NCBI RefSeq assembly: GCF_013373065.1
Contig: NZ_JABXIN010000014.1
Coordinates: 1 to 64,000 of the forward strand
Length of the DNA stretch: 64,000 nt
Direction: 5' to 3'
DNA from: Algoriphagus sp.
GTDB lineage: Bacteria > Bacteroidota > Bacteroidia > Cytophagales > Cyclobacteriaceae
Positions 16,792 through 28,200 of this stretch are shown in pieces. Below the pieces are notes generated by a model that worked only from the letters and a program-made list of their open reading frames with translations, searched no databases and was not told the DNA's origin. A program made the translations under genes and the position numbers. Every line of letters begins with the position of its first letter. Positions within the stretch are counted from its first letter, which is position 1.

Positions 16792-18090
16792 ATGTTGAAA
16801 CCATTTGACGAGTCCAAAATTGGAATCATAGGATTGGGATATGTAGGACTTCCCTTGGCAGTAGAGTTTGCTAAAAAATTTCCTGTAATAGGATTTGATA
16901 TTGATCAAAAAAGAATTAGAGATCTGAATTCCGGTCATGATTTCACTTTGGAGGTAGAGGATGATTTACTTCAATCGGTATTATCAAACATGAATCCAGC
17001 AACTGGTTCCAAAGGTTTGTTTAATACTGCAGACTCAGAAGGTCTTAGTGATTGTAATATTTACATCGTAACTGTACCTACTCCAACAGACAGGTATAAT
17101 CGACCGGTTTTAACTCCGATGATCAAAGCCTCTCAAAACATTGCGCGCTATTTAAAAGATGGTGATGTGGTGATCTATGAATCCACCGTATACCCAGGGG
17201 TGACAGAAGAGGAATGTGTCCCTGTATTGGAGAAAGTATCCGGTAAAAAATTTAATCAGGATTTTTATGTTGGTTATTCACCCGAACGAATCAATCCAGG
17301 AGATAAGGAACATACAGTATCCAAAATTCTGAAGGTTACCTCTGGAAGTACTCCTGAGGTTGCTGAATATGTTGATCAACTTTATAAAACAGTCATTATT
17401 GCAGGGACTCATAAGGCTTCTTCAATAAAGGTAGCAGAAGCAGCCAAAGTGATTGAAAATTCCCAACGAGATATCAACATTGCTTTTGTCAATGAATTGT
17501 CCAAAATTTTTAATTTGTTAGGAATCGATACACAAGAGGTCTTAGAAGCGGCAGGTACAAAGTGGAATTTCTTGAAATTCAAGCCAGGTTTAGTCGGTGG
17601 GCATTGTATTGGTGTAGATCCCTTTTATCTTGCACAGAAAGCTCAAGAAGTGGGCTATCATCCGGAAATTATTTTGGCGGGTCGTCGTCTAAATGATAGC
17701 ATGGGTAAGCATGTGGCCACGGAGACTATCAAGCACATGATGAGAAAAGATTTGAAGGTAATCGATTCAAAAGTGTTGATCTTAGGATTCACCTTCAAAG
17801 AAGATTGTCCTGATGTAAGAAATACTCGGGTGATTGATATATATAAAGAACTTCGTTCATTTGATATGGAAGTCGATGTTTATGACCCTTGGGCAAGTGC
17901 AGAAGAAGTTAGGAATGAGTATGGGTTGGATTTATTATCAAATTTACCTGATATCGAAGCTTATTCGGCTATTATTTTGGCGGTAGCTCATAAAGAGTTT
18001 AGATCATTAACAATCGCAAAATCAGATAGTCAAGTGGTTTTTGATGTTAAAGGGATCTTAGATAAAAATTTGGTAGATTCAAGACTTTGA
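16792..18090 (+). CDS. tviB: UDP-N-acetylhexosamine 6-dehydrogenase (TviB/WbpA type)
   Basis: The 432-residue enzyme has the Rossmann motif GLGYVGLPLA (14-23), TVPTPTD (94-100), YESTVYPG (129-136) and GLVGGHCIGVDPFYL (266-280) with catalytic Cys272. GGHCIGVDP is the form seen in UDP-GlcNAc/ManNAc/GalNAc dehydrogenases (TviB, WbpA, WbpO) rather than in UDP-glucose dehydrogenase. It makes a UDP-N-acetylhexosaminuronic acid using NAD. It opens the transcription unit that goes on to wza and wzc. The AsnB-type amidotransferases downstream could convert the uronic acid to its amide, as in several O-antigens. Confidence 0.9.
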   Translation: MLKPFDESKIGIIGLGYVGLPLAVEFAKKFPVIGFDIDQKRIRDLNSGHDFTLEVEDDLLQSVLSNMNPATGSKGLFNTADSEGLSDCNIYIVTVPTPTDRYNRPVLTPMIKASQNIARYLKDGDVVIYESTVYPGVTEEECVPVLEKVSGKKFNQDFYVGYSPERINPGDKEHTVSKILKVTSGSTPEVAEYVDQLYKTVIIAGTHKASSIKVAEAAKVIENSQRDINIAFVNELSKIFNLLGIDTQEVLEAAGTKWNFLKFKPGLVGGHCIGVDPFYLAQKAQEVGYHPEIILAGRRLNDSMGKHVATETIKHMMRKDLKVIDSKVLILGFTFKEDCPDVRNTRVIDIYKELRSFDMEVDVYDPWASAEEVRNEYGLDLLSNLPDIEAYSAIILAVAHKEFRSLTIAKSDSQVVFDVKGILDKNLVDSRL

Positions 18091-18169
18091 TACTCCTAGA
18101 CATAAATATCTAATGATTTTTTCTATACAAAGATAAGTCATTTTGATAATTAAAATTAAAAATCATTTT

Positions 18170-18997
18170 ATGCAGAAAATTGGTAAAATAATAATTTTTG
18201 GATTTGTGTTATTTACAGGTCTATATTCTTGTGTGCCAAATAAAAAAGTCATTTATATGCAAGAATTGGAGGAGTCCGTAGGACCTTTGGTCGAATCAAG
18301 TGAACGATATGGATATCAAACTGAAGAATATCTATTACAAGTAAATGATATTGTAGAAGTTAGTATTAAAACAACGGATCCAGAGCTAAATAAAATTTTT
18401 AATGTTGTAACGGCAGAAAGTAATAATATCGCTCAAATGGGAGGTAATCAGGGTGCAGGTGATGCTTTTTTTATGAATGGTTATACGATTAATGATAACG
18501 GGATGGTTGAAATACCTCTCATAGGAGAAGTTAAATTTTTAGGGTTGACAACAAAGGAGGCTCAATCTCTAGTTGAATCAAAAGTTGTCAAATATGTGAA
18601 AGAAGACGAATACTTTGTTCGCGTTCGCTTAGGAGGTATTAGGTTTAGTGCTCTTGGGGAATTTAATAGGTCAGGGAAATATACAATTCTTCAAAATAGA
18701 GTTACAATTTTTGAGGCCATTGCATTTGCCGGAGATTTAGGGCGGTTAGCTAAACGAGATGAAGTTCTTCTTGTAAGACAATACCCTAATGGCTCTCAAA
18801 TTCATAAGATCAATTTGTTAGACAGGGATCTACTTGGATCTGAATATTATTTTTTGAGACCAAATGATTTAATATACGCAGAACCAATGAAGGTTCGTGA
18901 AATTGGAGCTGGAAACACCTTAGTAGAAACTTTAACTTTATTTACTTCAACTATCACAGCAATTGCCTTGATATTGACATTGATTCAAAACAATTAA
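18170..18997 (+). CDS. wza: Wza-type polysaccharide export lipoprotein
   Basis: From the ATG at 18170 the product is 275 residues (an in-frame TTG at 18143 would add nine). The start MQKIGKIIIFGFVLFTGLYSC is a lipoprotein signal with the lipobox Cys at residue 21. It is followed by the Poly_export and SLBB-like parts: YLLQVNDIVEVSIKT, GMVEIPLIGEVKFLGLT and GEFNRSGKYTIL..RVTIFEAIAFAGDL. A last hydrophobic stretch (TSTITAIALILTLI) closes it, as is common in Bacteroidota members. It should form the outer-membrane channel for polymer export and works with the Wzc-type protein encoded next. Confidence 0.88.
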   Translation: MQKIGKIIIFGFVLFTGLYSCVPNKKVIYMQELEESVGPLVESSERYGYQTEEYLLQVNDIVEVSIKTTDPELNKIFNVVTAESNNIAQMGGNQGAGDAFFMNGYTINDNGMVEIPLIGEVKFLGLTTKEAQSLVESKVVKYVKEDEYFVRVRLGGIRFSALGEFNRSGKYTILQNRVTIFEAIAFAGDLGRLAKRDEVLLVRQYPNGSQIHKINLLDRDLLGSEYYFLRPNDLIYAEPMKVREIGAGNTLVETLTLFTSTITAIALILTLIQNN

Positions 18998-19000
18998 AAT

Positions 19001-21373
19001 ATGTCTGGAGATCTAGATGAAAATGATTTTTATCAAGAAGGAGAAAATAGTCTTGATTTAAAAGCTTTAGTTCCTAAAATCATACGAATTTGGCCTTGGA
19101 TTTTAGGGAGTTTGCTGATTTCTTTAGCAATTGCATACTTTATTACTCAAAATACAGTTCCGAGTTATAAAGTATCTTCAAAATTTTTTATTAAAGAAAA
19201 CGAGAAGGGGCTTTCACTATTCGAAAAGCCTTCCATTTTGGAGGAGCAGGGAATGGGTTTAACCAACGAAATGCTTATTTTAAAATCTAGGCCCATTGCT
19301 CAGGCGACCTTGGAAAAGCTTGATTTTCAGGTTGAGTATTATCAAAAAGGAACATTTATTTTAAAAGAAATATATAAAAAGACTCCAATTTTAGTAGAAG
19401 TGGATTGGAAATCTCCGCAGCTTTTAAATGGCCAAATCCAGGTTAAATGGTCAGATGCAGAGAATTATTCACTTGAGTTAATTCAAGAAAGTTACACCCA
19501 TCTTTTTCCCGATGGGAGTAGGTATGAAGGAGAAGGGAAATTAGAAAATCCAACTTTCAAGTTTGGAGAATGGGCTGAAACCCCACAATTTAAAGTTCGC
19601 ATCAGTAACACTTCAGCAATTGAAGAGGGTAGCTCTATCTTCATTCTTAGGGATCGAAATTATTTGGTTGATGTATATTCACAAGGCCTTTTGGTAGAAT
19701 TACTTGAAAAGGGATCATCAATACTTGAATTGAGTATCCTTGTTAAAAATCAGGAGAAGGGAGAGATGTATCTAAATACTCTAATGGATACATATCTAGA
19801 GCTTGAACTTCAAGGTAAAAATGAAATTGCTTCTAGAACGATTGATTTTATTGATAGTCAAGTAGCCGGGGTGGCAGACTCATTAACTTCTTTTGAGAAT
19901 CAACTTCAGAATTTTAGATCATCGAATCAAATTTTTGATCTTTCTAGTGAGTCTTCCACTGTTTTTGAACAATTGACTGATATTGAAAGACAAATAGCTG
20001 AAGCAAGTCTCAAAAGAAGATATTATCAAAGTTTGAAAGATTATCTTGTTAGAGAAAACTACAATGAGATTGTTGTTCCTTCAGGTCTAGGAATTGATGA
20101 TCCATATCTAAATGGCTTGATAGAAAACTTATTAGAGGTTCAAGTTGAACGGTCTAGGTTGATGGCCACACAAACCGAATTATCGCCTCAAGTTAGAGCC
20201 GCCAATCAGCGTCTTGCAGATCTCAATACTTCCATTCAGGAGATTTTGTCAAATGTGGAAAAGAATAATCTCATGACCATTAATGATCTAGAGAACAGAA
20301 AAGAGGCAATAGAATCTTCTTTTCGAAGTCTTCCTCAGGCAGAACAAAATTTGATAAAATACCAGAGACAAGCAACTTTAACTGAAAATATTTATAACTT
20401 TTTATCTGAAAAAAGAGCTGAGGCTGCAATTTCTAAGGCTTCAAATAGTCCTAATAATAAAATAATTGAATATGCGAGAGGTATGGGAGGTCAAGTTACT
20501 CCTAAGCCTTTCAATAATTATGTTTCAGGTGGACTAATTGGATTATTTCTTCCAATTATAGTTGTATTTATAATCGAATTATTTCGATCAAAAATAGAGG
20601 ATATTAGTTTCCTGGAGAAAAAATTAAAATTACCAGTTATAAATACTATTCCAAAAAATAAAACCGATACCAATTTGGTAGTATTTAATTTTGGTAGATC
20701 AGGAATTTCAGAATCTTTTAGATCTCTTCGTGCCAACATTAGGTTTATGGTGCCGTCAGGCGAACAATTAACATTATTAATAACTTCAACAATTTCAGGA
20801 GAGGGAAAAACCTTTTGTGCATTAAATTTAGCCTCTGCTTACTCCCTTTCAGGTAAAAAAACAGTCCTGTTAGGCTGTGATTTGCGAAGACCTAAGATTT
20901 TTCAAGATTTTGAGATTTCTAATAATATAGGTTTATCGACATTTCTTAGCGGGCAGAATCCAGACTGGAAAAATATTGTTATTCCTACTGAATATGAAAA
21001 CTTAGACCTGATAGTATCAGGACCTGTACCTCCTAATCCGTCTGAATTATTAATCAGCCCTAGATTTGAAACTCTTTTAAAAGAATTGAAGAAAAGTTAT
21101 GATGTTATTATTTTGGATACCCCGCCTATAGGCTTGGTAAGTGAAACGATAGATTTATTGAGTTTCGCGGATATTACATTATTTGTTTTTAGACAAAATT
21201 ACAGTCAGCGATCCTTTATTGAAGCTTTGAATAGCCTGAAGCATGGTAAAGGATTAAAGAATATCTATGCTATTTTTAATGGTGTAGATTCTGATAAGGT
21301 TAATTATGGATATGGTTATACTTATGGTTATGGGTATGGTTATTATGAAAATGAAAAAAGATCAGAGTCCTAA
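19001..21373 (+). CDS. wzc: Wzc-type polysaccharide co-polymerase and tyrosine kinase
   Basis: The 790-residue protein has a first membrane segment (about 31-48), a Wzz/GNVR periplasmic region with coiled coils (about 280-480), a second membrane segment (about 508-527) and a cytoplasmic BY-kinase domain. Kinase signs are Walker A STISGEGKT (596-604), Walker A' LLGCDLRRP (623-631) and Walker B VIILDTPP (702-709). The tail holds eight tyrosines between 769 and 782 in a Tyr-Gly run, the expected autophosphorylation cluster. Family knowledge says cycles of phosphorylation at such a tail govern polymer length and export through Wza, whose gene is 3 bases upstream. Confidence 0.92.
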   Translation: MSGDLDENDFYQEGENSLDLKALVPKIIRIWPWILGSLLISLAIAYFITQNTVPSYKVSSKFFIKENEKGLSLFEKPSILEEQGMGLTNEMLILKSRPIAQATLEKLDFQVEYYQKGTFILKEIYKKTPILVEVDWKSPQLLNGQIQVKWSDAENYSLELIQESYTHLFPDGSRYEGEGKLENPTFKFGEWAETPQFKVRISNTSAIEEGSSIFILRDRNYLVDVYSQGLLVELLEKGSSILELSILVKNQEKGEMYLNTLMDTYLELELQGKNEIASRTIDFIDSQVAGVADSLTSFENQLQNFRSSNQIFDLSSESSTVFEQLTDIERQIAEASLKRRYYQSLKDYLVRENYNEIVVPSGLGIDDPYLNGLIENLLEVQVERSRLMATQTELSPQVRAANQRLADLNTSIQEILSNVEKNNLMTINDLENRKEAIESSFRSLPQAEQNLIKYQRQATLTENIYNFLSEKRAEAAISKASNSPNNKIIEYARGMGGQVTPKPFNNYVSGGLIGLFLPIIVVFIIELFRSKIEDISFLEKKLKLPVINTIPKNKTDTNLVVFNFGRSGISESFRSLRANIRFMVPSGEQLTLLITSTISGEGKTFCALNLASAYSLSGKKTVLLGCDLRRPKIFQDFEISNNIGLSTFLSGQNPDWKNIVIPTEYENLDLIVSGPVPPNPSELLISPRFETLLKELKKSYDVIILDTPPIGLVSETIDLLSFADITLFVFRQNYSQRSFIEALNSLKHGKGLKNIYAIFNGVDSDKVNYGYGYTYGYGYGYYENEKRSES

Positions 21374-21378
21374 TTTTT

Positions 21379-22089
21379 ATGATAGATCAATATAAATCAG
21401 GTTCGTATTTTATTGATAATAAAAGGCATTTTGAAGATTCTAATTATAAAGTACGTGCTATTTGGAGATTACTGAAACCCATTGTTAGTAAAGAGGGTAT
21501 TTCAATAAATAGTTATGCAGATGTAGGGTGTGGTTCAGGAGGTGTTGTTTCGGGTTTAAGCAATTTGTTAAAAAAATCCGGAATTCAGCTTTCGGAAATA
21601 TGTGGATTTGATGTTTCTCCACATGTAAGAAACCTAAAATTTGATAAAATATCTTTCTATGAGAAAGATTTTGTCGAGCATGGTAAAAGGTTTGATTTGG
21701 TTACCTTAACTGATGTCTTTGAGCATGTTACTGCCCCAATGGATTTCATTAGAAGAATAGGGTCATTGGCTGGACTTGTCGTTTTTCATGTTCCTCTTGA
21801 TGATTGTTTAGCTGTAAATATGAGGAATCTTCAAAGGTCGAAAATTAAAAATCCAGGCCATCTGGTTTTTTTGAATGTAAATTCAGCTCTTAATTTAATT
21901 ACCAATGCTGGATATAAAATTATCGACTATGATTATTCAAGGGAAACCTTAACAGCTCCATCGAATGTTGCTTCAATCCTTCAAAAAATATTTTTTCCAA
22001 TTAAGTTTATCTTCTTTAAAATTAGCCCTTGGCTCATGTCGCGTATTTTTGGGTTTAGCCTGGTGGTCGTAGCAAAACTCGATCAATAA
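21379..22089 (+). CDS. Class I SAM-dependent methyltransferase
   Basis: The 236-residue protein has the SAM-binding motif ADVGCGSGGVVSGL (about 48-61), FDVSPHVRNLKF as motif II and LVTLTDVFEHV as the post-motif acidic segment. The C-terminal part (IKFIFFKISPWLMSRIFGF) is hydrophobic. Enzymes of this Methyltransf_11/23 group in polysaccharide loci often methylate a sugar of the repeat, but the acceptor cannot be read. It follows wzc by 5 bases and so is the last gene of that unit. Confidence 0.85.
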   Translation: MIDQYKSGSYFIDNKRHFEDSNYKVRAIWRLLKPIVSKEGISINSYADVGCGSGGVVSGLSNLLKKSGIQLSEICGFDVSPHVRNLKFDKISFYEKDFVEHGKRFDLVTLTDVFEHVTAPMDFIRRIGSLAGLVVFHVPLDDCLAVNMRNLQRSKIKNPGHLVFLNVNSALNLITNAGYKIIDYDYSRETLTAPSNVASILQKIFFPIKFIFFKISPWLMSRIFGFSLVVVAKLDQ

Positions 22090-22231
22090 CCCTAAAAAGG
22101 TTTTGATTCAAATTAGGAGCTAAATTCAGTAGTTATTTGGATTTAAAGTAAGTTCCTGGATTCAGATCAAAAATCATTTTCAGTTTTACTTTTTTCTTGG
22201 TCTAAAATTTGTTTATAATACCCAAATCACT

Positions 22232-25200
22232 TTGACTATTACAGGATTAATAAAAATATTATCGCATAAGTTTCTTTTGAAGTCTTTTGCCTTGCAAAGG
22301 CCTATCCGGTATATTTTTATGTTTTTCTTAATCTTCCTGACTTTAGCGGAGAGTTTTTCTCAAGAAATCATTACAGTCAGAGAAGGCTTTCCATATTGCG
22401 AGTCTTTTGAAACTTTAAATCCAAGAGCCAATACTGTTATTAATGGCACCAAACGAGTTGGAAAGATAGATGTTCCTTTTGATCCAGTACTAACAGGCTC
22501 ATCATTGCAACTAACCTCCAATAATTCAGAAGAAAATGGATATGTATATATTGATTATCCTTTTGCTTCAAACAGAGGTGTAAAAGTTTCTTTTGAATAT
22601 TCAAGTTTCGGAAAAACTACTTCTGAAGGTGCTGACGGTTTAAGTTTTTTCATGTTTGATGGTTCCATTGATCCAAGCAATTTCGAAATTGGGGGAAAAG
22701 GTGGAGCGCTGGGATATACAGCACGAAGAGCGGTAAATGGAGGGGTAGAGGAGGAAAATGAACCTGGCTTAAAAGGGGCCTATCTAGGAATAGGGCTGGA
22801 CGAATTTGGGAACTTTGGCAATTATTACGAAAATAAGAGATATGGATTTTTAGGTAGAAATACGGTCCCTATTTCATCTTTAAATTCACCCGGATCGGCT
22901 CTTGATCGTTTTCCCCATTCAATTGTCCTTCGAGGCCCAGTAATGGACAGTGACGTCAATCGAAATGATGCTATAGCTTTCGCTAGCTATGAATTTATAA
23001 CTGGAAGAATTCTAAATGAAAATGTTTTTTTGGGTGTCGATGCTGAGTATTTGTCTCCTTTTGGTGAGACCTTATTCAATGTTGATATAAACAGTGATGA
23101 GCCTGTTTTTGATTGCAATGATATAGGCTATAGAAAGGTTTTTATAGATCTTCAACCCGACCCTGTTTCAGGTTTTAAGGTAAATGTTTGGATGCTTATC
23201 AATGAAACAGGTACCCGGGAACTAATTCATGTTATTGTTGATGAGCCTTATCCTTATACTGCTCCTCCTTTTCTAAAAATTGGATTTTCTGCTTCGACTG
23301 GCGGATCTAATAATTTTCACAATATTAAAAATGTTACGGTTGAAGTTTCCGATCTAACAGGAGTCAATGATCCAACCGGATCGCCGTATTTGGAGGAAGT
23401 TTGTCAAGGAGGTGAACTAGAGTTTGAAATTAACCCCCAGGTTGATAATGAAGCATTTGTAAGATGCATCCAATTATTTGAAGATTTGGAATCTGCAAAT
23501 GAAGCTAAAACCGCCGCAGAAACTGCTTCCTCTGACCAAAGTTTTGACTGTGGACTTTCAGGAACTTGTTTCTATGAGCTATGTAAGCAGGAAAACTTAA
23601 AAATTGATACCAATTTCGGTTATTTTGAAACTTTTATGGAAGAAGTATCAGATGGTACATTTATCCAAAAAATTCGATTCGCATCTAATGGTATCCTCAG
23701 TAATACTGGGCAGGTCACAGTTTACTACACTGTGGTTGATAACTTTGGACAAATGTCAGACCCACAGCCTATCACAGTTGAGGTAGTCCCTAATCCAGAC
23801 CCTATCATTACAACAATTGATCCTTTGGTATGGGAGCAAAGCGAAATTAATGATGTTAGAGTACTTTTTGATGCAGAACCAAAAGGGACAGGATATATTT
23901 ATCAATGGTATAAAGACGGAACACCAATTTCCGGGGCTACTTCAGATTCTTATTTAGCTATTGGACCAAGTGCAATTGGTGATTATACAGTAGAAGTAAC
24001 CACCGGTCTAGGTTGTTTTGGTGTTTCCAATGAAGAGGTTAAAATTAGGATAGTTGAAGACCTAAACCCCCAAATTCCGACCTCTGGTGCGATAAGAGAG
24101 ACTTGTGATCAATTGGGATCTATACAAGTGATTTTAGATGGAGATGAAATTTCAGGTATTGATGATCAAGGAAATCAAGGGAATGAAAAATATCGGATAG
24201 TATCATTACCAGGGAATGCAGTGATTGTGGATTGGACGTTTTTGACACCTGGCCAATCCGTGATTGAAGAAGCCAATTTAACTGCAGGATCTTATATTTT
24301 TCAAATTGGTGATCAGTATAGAAGTGGTCAACCAGGAAGTGATGGGTCTCCATTATTTAGGCATGAAATCCCGTTTGAAATTTTGCCGATAGAGTTCCCA
24401 TTACTTATAGATGCAATTCCTGAGAATCCTTTATGTTTTCAAGGGCAAGATGGCTCTATCACAGTAAACGCGCAAGATGGAAACGGGACTTACACTTATG
24501 AATTAATTCAAGGAGGTAGTGTCATTTCTAAAAGTGCGGATAATATTAGTGAAACATCCTTTACCTTTTCATCATTACCTGCTGGAAATTATGAGGTTAG
24601 AGTTGAAAGTGGTTCAAGATGTGAAGAATATGTTCCTATTGAATTAATAGATCCTTCACCTGTTGAACTTACCGTTTCAGAGGTAAAAGATGTTACCTGT
24701 GTAGAAAATGATGGTTTAATTGAGTGGATTGCAACTGGAGGTTCTGGAATATATTCTTTTGTTTCTTTAAGTAGAGATGGAAATATTTTGGATGAAAGTG
24801 AGTTTACACTTCTCCAAGATGAAAATGTATTTACAACAAGCGGTTTAACTTCTGGAACTTATACATTGATTGTTAGTGATGACCAAGGTTGCACAGTGTT
24901 CGAAGACAAAAACCAGCTTATTGAGGTTTCCCCTAAGCCAAGCTTGGATTTGCAATCACCGGAAGAAATTTGTGAAGGGGATGATCTGTATATAGAGGCG
25001 TCTTTACTTGAATCCGGAGAACTGGAGAATCCTGTATATACCTGGGTTACTCCAGATGGCGATAGAATAAACTCTAACACAGAAATAGATGGAGTTTCCT
25101 ATGAGTTAATCGATCATGATAATGATTCCTTTACCCCATCACACTTAATTGTAAGGGGCTTTAGATCGGGCAACTATACTTTTTCCCTCGAATTATCTGG

Positions 25201-28200
25201 ACCCTATTCCTGTGATCTTTCGATTTCAACGAATGTAGAAGTTTTACCTTTACCACAGACAATATTCAATACCATATCTACCTCATGTTTCAATAGTTCT
25301 GATGGTGAAATCACTTTGGAATCTGTTGACCCTTCCAGTAATTATATATTTACAATTAAAGAAACCGGTCAAAGCAATACCACAGGTGACTTTTCTGGCC
25401 TCCCGGCAGGCCAATACACAATCCGTGTTCAGGAAGATGGAGGGCTATGCTTTTCAGAAGAGATTGTTGAAATTACTCAACCTAATGAACTTCAAATACT
25501 TAATGAAGATCTGATTCATCCAACTTGCGGAGATCAAAATGGATCTTTTTCCTTTGATCTAGTAGGCGGTACTAAGGACTATTCTATTTTAATTAACAGC
25601 CAAGCAATTACCGATTATTCTTATACTATCGACGGTGATCGTGTTGAAGTTTTTGATCTTCCTCCAGGAAACTATTCGGTTGATGTTACAGATGCAAATT
25701 CATGTAGTATTTCTATCTCAAATCTTGTCAATTTAGTAAATGATGATGGATATGAGGTTGTCTTAAATCCAATGGTACAAGAGGTTTGTCTTGATATGGA
25801 GGTAGTATTTTCTCCAACTTTTACCAATTCTTTACCAGTTAAACCTACCTTAAGATGGTATAAGGATTTTAACCTCACTGATCCGATAACAAATTTGAAT
25901 GATCCTAATGGATTGTCTTTTTCAATCAATGATGTGACCGGAGAATTAATTGTTAAAGGTTTGCCTGAAGGGAATCATGAATTTTTTCTTGAAATTACAG
26001 GGCCAGGTATATGTCCTGTAATAAAAACTGCAGAGGCAATAGTTTACCTTCCCATTTCTGCTGAAGTTGAAATTACACCAATTACTTGTATTGGAGATAC
26101 TAATGGTTCAATAAAAGTTTTGCCATCAGGAGGAAATGGTCAATTCGAAATAAGCTTTGATGGTGGAAGCTTTGGAACAATCTCTTCGTATTCAAGTCTT
26201 CCTGCTGGGGAATATACTATTGCCATTAGAAATAATTTAGGTTGCGTCTTATCTCAAAATGTAACTATTGAAAGTCCCTCATCCCCAATTTCAATAAATG
26301 AGCCTACTATTATTAGAGCATCCTGTGGTCTTCCTAATGGAAGTATTCAAGATTTGGAGATTTCAGGAGGTTGGAGTAATTATTCTGTAGAATGGAGGAA
26401 GGGCTCGTTGAATGGAGCGGTATTACAAGGATCCCAAACAGACTTATTCGATTTATTCCCGGATACTTATTTTTTGATTGTAACTGATGGAGAGGGTTGT
26501 GAAGAGATTTTTGAATTTGAGATTGAAGAATCTTCCGATCCAGTTTATCAGGTGGTTCCTCCCATCGATGTTTGTGTTGGTAATACTGTATCCATCCGAC
26601 CAATTCATATTGCCCCAGATCCAAATTTGCCACCAGCTGCGGCTACTGAAGTTAGATGGTACAAGAATGCAAATCAAAATGGGCTAATAGGAAATGGGCC
26701 TGATCTAGATAATCCTTCAATTATTTATTCAATTGATGATTCAGATTGGCTTAATCCTAAACTTGAAATAACAGGGCTTCCTGCTGGAAAATACAGCTAT
26801 TATTTTTATGTTGTTTGCACAGGACAAGAGATTGAGATTGAAGTAGAAGTGTTTGATGTTCCTGATATTATTCTTGAAACCTCACCTGTTACCTGTTTTG
26901 GAGATTCAAATGGTAGCTTAAAAATTATTGGTGGAGATTTACCTCGATATACATATAGTGTAAATGGTGCGGAGATTTTAGAAAAAGATGATTTAGAATC
27001 AATGTCTTTTTCCGCTGGTACATATGAATTGGAAATATTTACTCCAGCAGGATGCTCTCAAAAAATTGATTTTGAAATTTTGGGTCCTTCAGCTCCATTA
27101 GATTCTTCTCTTCTTCAAGGTATTAATCCTGGATGTGGATCTTCAAATGGAAAGCTTTTCGCTGAAATAATAGGAGGATGGAAACCATATCAAATTGAAG
27201 TAATTAAAGATGGTAGCATTTTTCAAACCTTATCGTCTCAAGATGGAATCATTTCTTTGGAAGGACTTGAATTAGGAGAGTACTCCTTGACTATTTCTGA
27301 TAAGGAAGGATGTACCATCTCAACCAATTTGGTAGAATTGATTAATGGTCCTACTCAAATTCTCGTTGAAAAGATTGAAATTTGCTCTGACGGGACAGCA
27401 ATTCTAATACCTGAACTCGACCCTCCAGCATCTGGAGTCACTTTCCAATGGTATTTTGATGACAATCTTACACAGGAAATTAGCAGTAGTTCAAACCCTG
27501 CACCAGATGGGAAAATCTATCAAATCAACCCATCTTCTGGAGAATTAATTGTTTCTGGGTTTTCAGATAACGAACAAGAGTATAACTACTTTGTTACCGT
27601 AAGTGGCCCTACTATTTGCCCGGGTTTTGTGGGTAAAGGGGAAATTCAGGTTTTTGAGATTCCATCTGCCACCATTTCGGTTAATGATGAAGTTTGTTTT
27701 GGTACAGGCGGATCCATTGAATTAAATCCAACAGGAGGATCTGGTATCTTGAGTTATAGCTTAAATGGAGGTCCTTTTGTTTCCTCAACATCTTTTAATG
27801 TTCCAACCGGTATTCATACTATTGAAATCCAAAGCTCAGTAGGATGTAATTTAATTATCCCAAATATTGAAGTAAATGGACCAAATTCGGCTCTTGAAGT
27901 TTTTAATCAGGAGTTAGTAAATCCAACCTGTGAATTGAATAATGGTATTATTCGCTTTGAAATTGAAGGAGGATACGCTCCCTATAATGTGTATTATTCA
28001 AGAATAGGTGATCAAGAGCAATCTCTTTTCGTAAATCAGCCAGGGTTGACTGAAATTTCTGGAATAGGACAGGGGATTTATCAATTAAGAATAGAAGATA
28101 GTCAAGGTTGTGAACTTTTTATTTCCAATGAACTTGACATTCAAGAAGCACCAACAGAAATTTTTCTGTCTGATAAGGTAATCTGTGAAGGGGAATTGGC

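Noticed and set aside
26334..26677. Overlapping minus-strand open frames inside the adhesin gene
   Set aside because: They are antisense shadows of a strongly supported coding frame and show no protein-like features.
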